Source: JAAYEA01 sp012689325 (lineage in GTDB: Bacteria; Chloroflexota; Anaerolineae; JAAYEA01). Taken from it: a stretch of DNA of 64,000 nt. Shown piece after piece: positions 58,882 through 64,000 of the stretch. Each line of letters begins with the position of its first letter. Position 1 is the first letter of the stretch. Both the position numbers and the translations under genes were made by a program. A model generated the notes under the pieces. That model saw only the letters and a list, made by a program, of their open reading frames with translations, made no database searches and was not told the DNA's origin. The stretch spans positions 1-64,000 of the forward strand of contig DAITVZ010000009.1 in the NCBI GenBank assembly GCA_036841525.1. The letters are read 5' to 3'.

Positions 58882-60141
58882 TCAGGGACGGATCTGCCCG
58901 TCCCCCATCACCACCCACTTGTACGTGGTCAGCTCGCGCAGAGCCATCGGGCCGCGCGCGTGCAGCCGCTGCGTGCTGATCGCCACCTCCGCGCCCAGGC
59001 CGAACTGCGCGCCGTCGTTAAAGCGCGTGCTGGCGTTCACGAACACCGCCGCCGAGTCCACCTCATCGAGGAAACGCATGGCGTGTGTATAATTCTCGGT
59101 GATGATCACATCCGAGTGATGAGTGCTGTGCTGGTGAATGTGCATCAGCGCCTCGTCCAAGCTGTCCACCACCTTGACCGCCAGCACTAGGGCAAGGAAC
59201 TCGGTATCAAAGTCCTCCGGCCCGGCGGGGCGCGCCAGCGGATGACCCTGCAGGATAGCCAGGGCGCGGGGGTCGCAGCGCAGCTCCACCTTGGCGCGGG
59301 CCAGGTCGGCGGCGATGGGCGGCAAGAGCTCGCCCGCCACAGCGGCGTGGATCAGCAGCACGTCTAGCGCGTTGCACACCGTGGGCCGCTGCACCTTGCC
59401 GTTAAAGATGATGGGCACCGCCTTTTGCGGGTCGGCGCCCGCGTCCACGTAGGCATGGCAGATGCCGATGCCGCCGGTGATGACGGGGATGGTGGCGTTC
59501 TCCACGGCGAACTGCTGCAGCGCCTGGCCGCCGCGCGGGATGATCATGTCGATATACTGGCTGGCGGTGAGCATGTCCTTCACCAGCGCGCGGTCCTGCG
59601 ACTGCACGAGTTGCACCGCCTCGGCGGGGACGCCCGCCGCGACGCAGCCCGCGCGCACCGCCTCGGCCAGGGCGCGATTCGAGTGCGCCGCCTCTTTGCC
59701 GCCGCGCAGGATAGCCGCGTTGCCCGACTTTAAGCACAGCGTGGCGATATCCACGGTCACGTTGGGGCGCGATTCATAGATCACGCCGATGACGCCCAGT
59801 GGCACCCGGCGCTTGTGGATGCGCAGCCCATTGGGCAGGGCGCGCGCGTCAAAGACCTCCCCCACCGGGTCCGGCAGCGCCGCCACGGAGCGCACGTCGG
59901 CGGCGATCCCCTGCAAGCGCGCGGGGTTCAGCTCCAGCCGCTCCATCAGCGGCGCGCTGACGCCCGCGGCGCGCCCGGCCTCCAGGTCGAGCGCGTTGGC
60001 CGCCAGGATCTCGCCCTGCCGCTCCAAGATCGCCTCGGCGATGGCCAGGAGCGCCCGGTTCTTGGTATCCGTGTTCAGCGTGCGCAGCTTGACCGCCGCG
60101 CGGCGGGCGTTCTCGCCCAATTCGATCAGTTCGGCAAACAT
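58882..60141 (-). CDS. proA: gamma-glutamyl phosphate reductase
   Basis: A 419-residue ProA, second step of proline synthesis. The N-terminal LGENARRAAVKLRTLNTDTKNRAL and VPLGVIGVIYESRPNVTVDIATL, the catalytic Cys in RPTVCNALDVLLIH, and LGAEVAISTQRLHARGPMAL at the end are typical. It follows proB by 43 nt. Confidence 0.97.
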   Translation of the reverse strand: MFAELIELGENARRAAVKLRTLNTDTKNRALLAIAEAILERQGEILAANALDLEAGRAAGVSAPLMERLELNPARLQGIAADVRSVAALPDPVGEVFDARALPNGLRIHKRRVPLGVIGVIYESRPNVTVDIATLCLKSGNAAILRGGKEAAHSNRALAEAVRAGCVAAGVPAEAVQLVQSQDRALVKDMLTASQYIDMIIPRGGQALQQFAVENATIPVITGGIGICHAYVDAGADPQKAVPIIFNGKVQRPTVCNALDVLLIHAAVAGELLPPIAADLARAKVELRCDPRALAILQGHPLARPAGPEDFDTEFLALVLAVKVVDSLDEALMHIHQHSTHHSDVIITENYTHAMRFLDEVDSAAVFVNASTRFNDGAQFGLGAEVAISTQRLHARGPMALRELTTYKWVVMGDGQIRP

Positions 60142-60184
60142 GTCCCCTCCTTGGCGCCGCCATTCCTTGGCGCTGCCGCCACGC

Positions 60185-61306
60185 TCAGCGCCCCGCGTGC
60201 TCGATCAGCACGAGGTCATCGCGGTGGACGACCTCCGGCCCGTACTCGTAGCCCAGGATCGTGGCGATCTCGTCGGAACGGTGGCCGCGAATCGCCGCCA
60301 AATCCTTGGCATGGTAATGGGTGATGCCGCGCGCGATCTCGCTGCCCTCCGGGCCGATCAGGCGCACCGTTTGGCCGCGGTCGAAATTGCCGTTAACCGC
60401 CGTGACGCCCACCGCCAGCAGGCTCTTGCCCTGGTTCAGCAAGGCCTGGGCTGCCCCGGCGTCGACATGGACCTCGCCCCGCGAGGGCTCGGCCAGGATC
60501 CAGCGCTTGCGGCTCTCCAGGTGGCTGGTCACCGGCAAAAAGCGCGTGCCCAGCGCCTCGCCCTCCACCAGCCGCAACAAGACGTTGGGCTCCGAGGCCG
60601 CCGCGATGATCACCGTCGTCCCCGAGCGGGTGGCCATGGCGGCCGCCTCGATCTTGGTGGCCATGCCGCCCGTGCCAAAGGAGGTGCCGCTCCCGCTGGC
60701 CAGGCGGCGGATGCTCTCATCGATGGCCGGCACCTCGCGGATCAGCTCGGCCTCGGGGTTGGTGCGCGGATCCGCCGTATATAGGCCGGCCTGGTCTGTG
60801 AGAATGATCAGCAGGTCGGCGTCCACCAGGTTGGCCACCAGCGCCGACAGGTTATCGTTGTCGCCGATGCGGATCTCTTCCACGCCCACCACGTCGTTCT
60901 CGTTGATGATCGGGATGACGCCCAGTTGCAGCAGCGAGAGCATGGTGTTGCGCGCGTTGAGGTAGCGCTCCCGGTGGGTCAGATCGGCGCGGGTGAGCAG
61001 CGCCTGCGCGATGGTCACGCCATAGAGGCCAAAGAGCTGCTCATAGATCGCCATCAGGCGCACCTGGCCAATGGCCGCCAGCGTCTGCTTGAAGGGGATG
61101 TCCTTGCGCTGCGGCATCGTGCGCTGCGGCAGCGCGCCCAGCGCCTCGCGCCCCGCGAACACCGCGCCCGAGGAGACGAACACCACCTGATGTCCTTGTC
61201 CGTGCAGGGTCGCGAATTGCCGCGCCAGCTCGACCAGGTGGGGGCGGCTCAGTCGCGTGCCCTGGGGAGCCAGGCTGCCAGTTCCGACTTTGACGATGAT
61301 GCGCAT
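60185..61306 (-). CDS. proB: glutamate 5-kinase with PUA domain
   Basis: A 373-residue ProB, first step of proline synthesis. IIVKVGTGSLAP at the start, VSSGAVFAGREALG, the Glu-binding INENDVVGVEEI, GTGGMATKIEAA and the C-terminal PUA domain (about 285-373, GEVHVDAGAAQALL). It has a near-consensus promoter upstream, so proB-proA and the small gene plus ydjC may be one transcript. Confidence 0.97.
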   Translation of the reverse strand: MRIIVKVGTGSLAPQGTRLSRPHLVELARQFATLHGQGHQVVFVSSGAVFAGREALGALPQRTMPQRKDIPFKQTLAAIGQVRLMAIYEQLFGLYGVTIAQALLTRADLTHRERYLNARNTMLSLLQLGVIPIINENDVVGVEEIRIGDNDNLSALVANLVDADLLIILTDQAGLYTADPRTNPEAELIREVPAIDESIRRLASGSGTSFGTGGMATKIEAAAMATRSGTTVIIAAASEPNVLLRLVEGEALGTRFLPVTSHLESRKRWILAEPSRGEVHVDAGAAQALLNQGKSLLAVGVTAVNGNFDRGQTVRLIGPEGSEIARGITHYHAKDLAAIRGHRSDEIATILGYEYGPEVVHRDDLVLIEHAGR

Positions 61307-61359
61307 ACGGCCCTCTTCACCTCGCGTTGGGGCGCCATGACGGGCGCCTCAGTTCGGAC

Positions 61360-61387
61360 ATTATAGCGTCGCCCCTCGAAATGTCAA
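61360..61387 (-). promoter_or_regulatory. proB promoter
   Basis: On the minus strand TTGACA (61382-61387), 16-nt spacer, TATAAT (61360-61365); start near 61353. Both boxes are consensus. Confidence 0.85.
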
Positions 61388-61405
61388 GCCACCGGCTTCA
61401 GGGGT

Positions 61406-61434
61406 TTGTCTTGCTGCCTGCTCTGACGTATAAT
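61406..61434 (+). promoter_or_regulatory. promoter of the nucleotidyltransferase-phosphohexomutase fusion
   Basis: TTGTCT (61406-61411), 17-nt spacer, TATAAT (61429-61434); start near 61441, leader about 76 nt. Divergent from the proB promoter. Confidence 0.7.
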
Positions 61435-61516
61435 AGGCGCGGTTTCCCGAGGTGCCTGCCAGCGCTTGACTCGGCGCTGCCATGGCAGGCCATGTGGATG
61501 GAAAGGGCTAGCGCAC

Positions 61517-63700
61517 ATGTCTCCTCTCAAAGCGATCATCCTGGCCGCCAGCCCCGGCGGCGGCGCAACGACCCCCTATGCGCGATTCCTGCAACGCCTG
61601 GGAGACCGCGCCATCATCGACTATGTGGTGGATATTGCCTTGCGCTTCGTCAAGCCCCGCGACCTCTATATCGTGGCGGGGTATGAGCGCGAAAAACTGC
61701 GAGAGCACCTGGGCCCCACGTACAACTATGCCTACCAGGAAGAGGCGCTGGGCACTGGCCATGCCGTGCTGCAAGTAAAGCCCTTGCTGGGAGATTACCA
61801 GGGCGACCTGCTCATCCTCTACGGCGACACGCCGCTCTTTCGCTCGGCCTCCATCCTGGGGCTCATCAATCGCCACCGCCTCACAAAGGCCCACCTGACC
61901 CTGTTCACCAGCACCACCGACCAGGCGCTGCCCTATGGCCGCATCATCCGCGACAGCTCGGGCAGCATCCTGGATATCATCGAAGAAGCGGAGGCCTCCG
62001 CGGAGGTCAAAAAGATCCGCGAGTTGAACCTGGGGGCCTATGTCTTTGACGCGCAGGCGCTCTTTTCGGTGCTGCAACAGCCCCGCCCCGGCGAGGCCGA
62101 ATCCCGCCATCTGCTGACCGATTCGGTGCATCGCCTGATCCGCTCCGGCCACCGCGTGGAAAGCTATCGCAGCTATGACCAGGACGAGATCCTCGGCATC
62201 AACACCCCGGAGAACCTCAGCCAGGCCGAGTTCATCCTCAAGAAGCGCTTCTACCGGCCCAAGCGGGTCGAGGAAGAGAACATCGTCCAGTTCGGCACCG
62301 GCGGCTGGCGCGCCGTGATCGGCGAGGGCTATACGCTGCACAACGTGCGCCGGCTCTGCCAGGCGCTGGCCAACAAGATCATCCGCGATGGCGAAGAGGC
62401 TCGCGGCGTGGTCATTGGCTATGACCGCCGCTTCCTCTCGGATCGCTCCGCCGAAGCGGCCGCCGAAGTCTTTGCGGGCAACAATATCCAGACCATCTTG
62501 CTGCAAGAGGCGGCGCCCACGCCGCTGGTCAACTATGCCACGCTGGCGGAAAACGCCGTGCTGGGGTTGGCTTTCACCGCCAGCCACAACCCCCCCGAGT
62601 ACAATGGGCTCAAGGTCTTTCTCACCGATGGCTCCCTGCTCATGGATGACGAGACCCGCCAAGTCGAGATCGAGACCAACGCCATGCGGCAGGAGGATGT
62701 GGTCAAGATCGAGCTGGACATCGCCGAGGATGCGGGCATCGTTCGTTGGCTCGACTACACCAACGCCTACGTGGACGCGGTCGAAAAGATGATCGACATG
62801 GACGCCATCCGCAAGGCGGGGCTGCGGGTCATCCTCGACCCCATGTACGGCGTCGGGCAGGTGACCCTGGAGATCATCCTGATCGAGGCCCGCTGCCGGG
62901 TGGTGACCATCCACGGCCGGCACGATCCCCTCTTTGGCGGGCGCTCCCCCGCGCCGGACCCCAAGGCGCTGGCCATGCTGATCACCGAGGTGCGCGAGGG
63001 CCACTATGATTTGGGCCTGGCCACCGACGGCGACGCGGACCGCATCGCCATCGTGGATGAGCGGGGCGAGTATATCGGCATCAACGATGTGCTGCTCTTG
63101 CTCTACTATTACCTGCACGAATATCGCGGGGAGCGCGGCGGGATCGTGCGCAACCTGGCCACCACGCACATGCTGGACCGCCTGGCCCACCATTTCCACG
63201 AGGAGTGCTACGAGGTGCCGGTGGGGTTCAAGCACATCGCCGCCGCCATGAAAGAGCACGATATCCTGTTGGGCGGCGAGAGCAGCGGCGGGTTGACCAT
63301 CCGCGGGCACATCCTGGGCAAAGACGGCATCCTGGCCTCGGCGCTCATCGTCGAGATGATCGCCCGCACCGGCAAAAAGATGTCCGAGCTCCTGGAGGAT
63401 GTGCGCGCCATCACCGGCCAGCTTTACACCATGGAAGAGAACGTGGCGGCCACCTCCGAGATGAAGGTGGTCATCCCGCAAAAGCTGCAACAGATGGGCC
63501 TGGACCGACTCGGCCCCTATCCCGTCCGTAAAGTCTCTTACCTGGACGGCATCAAGGTGCTGATGGCCGATGACGAGTGGGTCCTGTTGCGCTTCTCCGG
63601 GACCGAGCCGCTGCTGCGCATCTTTGCGGAAGCGACCACCCCGGAGCGAGCGCAAGACATGGTGCGCCTGGCCAAAGAGCTCGTCGGGCTGGACAAGTAG
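61517..63700 (+). CDS. fused nucleotidyltransferase-like and phosphoglucomutase/phosphomannomutase protein
   Basis: A 727-residue fusion. Residues 1-245 fit a GlmU-type nucleotidyltransferase fold (LGTGHAVLQVKPLL at 78-91, ILYGDTPLF, LNLGAYVFDAQAL), but the catalytic signature normally GxGTRM...K is here ASPGGGATTPY with no Arg or Lys. Residues 255-727 form an alpha-D-phosphohexomutase: active Ser356 in TASHNP, metal loop DGDADR (504-509), GGESSGG (586-592), phosphate loop RFSGTEP (692-698). The second half should interconvert hexose 1- and 6-phosphates. ATG at 61517 has GAAAGGG about 9 nt upstream; an ATG 18 nt earlier (61499) is the alternative. Confidence 0.87.
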   Translation: MSPLKAIILAASPGGGATTPYARFLQRLGDRAIIDYVVDIALRFVKPRDLYIVAGYEREKLREHLGPTYNYAYQEEALGTGHAVLQVKPLLGDYQGDLLILYGDTPLFRSASILGLINRHRLTKAHLTLFTSTTDQALPYGRIIRDSSGSILDIIEEAEASAEVKKIRELNLGAYVFDAQALFSVLQQPRPGEAESRHLLTDSVHRLIRSGHRVESYRSYDQDEILGINTPENLSQAEFILKKRFYRPKRVEEENIVQFGTGGWRAVIGEGYTLHNVRRLCQALANKIIRDGEEARGVVIGYDRRFLSDRSAEAAAEVFAGNNIQTILLQEAAPTPLVNYATLAENAVLGLAFTASHNPPEYNGLKVFLTDGSLLMDDETRQVEIETNAMRQEDVVKIELDIAEDAGIVRWLDYTNAYVDAVEKMIDMDAIRKAGLRVILDPMYGVGQVTLEIILIEARCRVVTIHGRHDPLFGGRSPAPDPKALAMLITEVREGHYDLGLATDGDADRIAIVDERGEYIGINDVLLLLYYYLHEYRGERGGIVRNLATTHMLDRLAHHFHEECYEVPVGFKHIAAAMKEHDILLGGESSGGLTIRGHILGKDGILASALIVEMIARTGKKMSELLEDVRAITGQLYTMEENVAATSEMKVVIPQKLQQMGLDRLGPYPVRKVSYLDGIKVLMADDEWVLLRFSGTEPLLRIFAEATTPERAQDMVRLAKELVGLDK

Positions 63701-63720
63701 CCAGGCCCCACGAAACAGAA

Positions 63721-63755
63721 CGGCGAGTTGCGGCCCGCAGGGGAGCAGCTCGCCG
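63721..63755 (+). promoter_or_regulatory. 11-bp hairpin before the last gene
   Basis: CGGCGAGTTGC (63721-63731) pairs with GCAGCTCGCCG (63745-63755), one G-T, with a 13-nt loop. No T tract follows, so it is more likely a leader structure than a terminator. Confidence 0.45.
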
Positions 63756-63782
63756 CACCACGATGCGCCAAAGAGAGGAAAC

Positions 63783-64000
63783 ATGCCCCAAGACAAAGTG
63801 GCCCTGGTCGTGATGACTGGCCTGCACGGCGAGTCCGAGGTGGAGCAGATGATGAACGGCGCCCTGGCAGCGGCCACGCTGGACACCGTCGACAAGGCCC
63901 TGGCCGCAGGCAACATCGGGCCCATCATCGTCTCCACCAACTCGGCCAGCCTGCAAGAAACGCTGCGCGAGTGGCCGGTGCTCGTGGAGCGTGATTCCAC
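63783..64000 (+). CDS. hypothetical protein, possible nucleotidyltransferase fold, cut by window edge
   Basis: The first 72 codons of a gene that runs past the right edge. GAGAGGAAAC precedes the ATG. The visible part (VALVVMTGLHGESEVE, TLDTVDKALAAGNIGPIIVSTN) has the strand-helix pattern of MobA/CofC-like nucleotidyltransferases but no clear catalytic signature, so the family is only a suggestion. It follows the phosphohexomutase fusion by 82 nt. Confidence 0.6.
   Translation, partial: MPQDKVALVVMTGLHGESEVEQMMNGALAAATLDTVDKALAAGNIGPIIVSTNSASLQETLREWPVLVERDS

Noticed and set aside
61508..64000. An 830-codon open frame on the minus strand at the right end
   Set aside because: It lies opposite the phosphohexomutase fusion, whose motifs are clear, and has the composition of an antisense frame.

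Overview
The window looks like a chromosomal segment of a high-GC bacterium, most likely a Chloroflexota (Anaerolineae-like) genome or MAG. This is inferred, not proven. The evidence is a Gram-positive-like core gene order (rpmB-asp23-fakA-degV-degV-recG-coaD, then DUF177-rpmF-fabD-fabG-asp23-nusB), SpoVS and RicT without other sporulation genes, a bacterial HerA/NurA/Mre11 set, and repeated GH4/UroD-like sugar genes. No rRNA, tRNA, CRISPR array, IS element, phage gene or replication origin was seen.

Layout. (1) 1-8886, minus strand: a tightly packed catabolic cluster (SDR, sulfatase, two UroD-like proteins, cupin, creatininase-like protein, GH4, GH20-like barrel, alpha/beta hydrolase), probably for a sulfated or uronic-acid-containing glycan. 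(2) 8991-11122, plus: holB and ricT behind a near-consensus promoter. (3) 11126-16014, minus: recA, a 350-nt spacer with a strong hairpin, recX, rny, spoVS and a PHP phosphoesterase. (4) 16053-26447, minus: a coiled-coil protein, selB, nurA, a HAS-barrel protein, herA, mre11 and a second GH4, nearly all overlapping or abutting. (5) 26537-41522, mostly plus: FAD protein, rlmN-rpe, rpmB (minus), fatty-acid kinase genes, recG, coaD, ribosomal L32 and fatty-acid synthesis genes, nusB. (6) 41519-42988, minus: a SelW-like selenoprotein with an in-frame UGA, followed by a secreted CHAP-domain protein. (7) 43071-54850, plus: nucleotidyltransferase, three glycosyltransferases, ilvE, a PH-DUF92 fusion, HAD, ROK kinase, SanA-like, GNAT, DUF433, transketolase. 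(8) 54853-61387: a fused xanthine-dehydrogenase-type oxidoreductase (plus) facing ChbG/YdjC, proA and proB (minus). (9) 61406-64000, plus: a nucleotidyltransferase-phosphohexomutase fusion and a gene cut by the window edge.

The clearest hidden feature is the selenoprotein at 42688-42921. A standard gene caller would miss it because it reads through TGA at codon 11. It has a CxxU redox motif, a SelW/Rdx-type sequence, a ribosome binding site, its own promoter, and a hairpin 16 nt after the UGA. The Sec-specific elongation factor SelB is encoded at 22135-24051 in the same window. Other points worth checking are the Rad50-less HerA-NurA-Mre11 operon, several unusual fusions, and a strand-specific hairpin between recA and recX.
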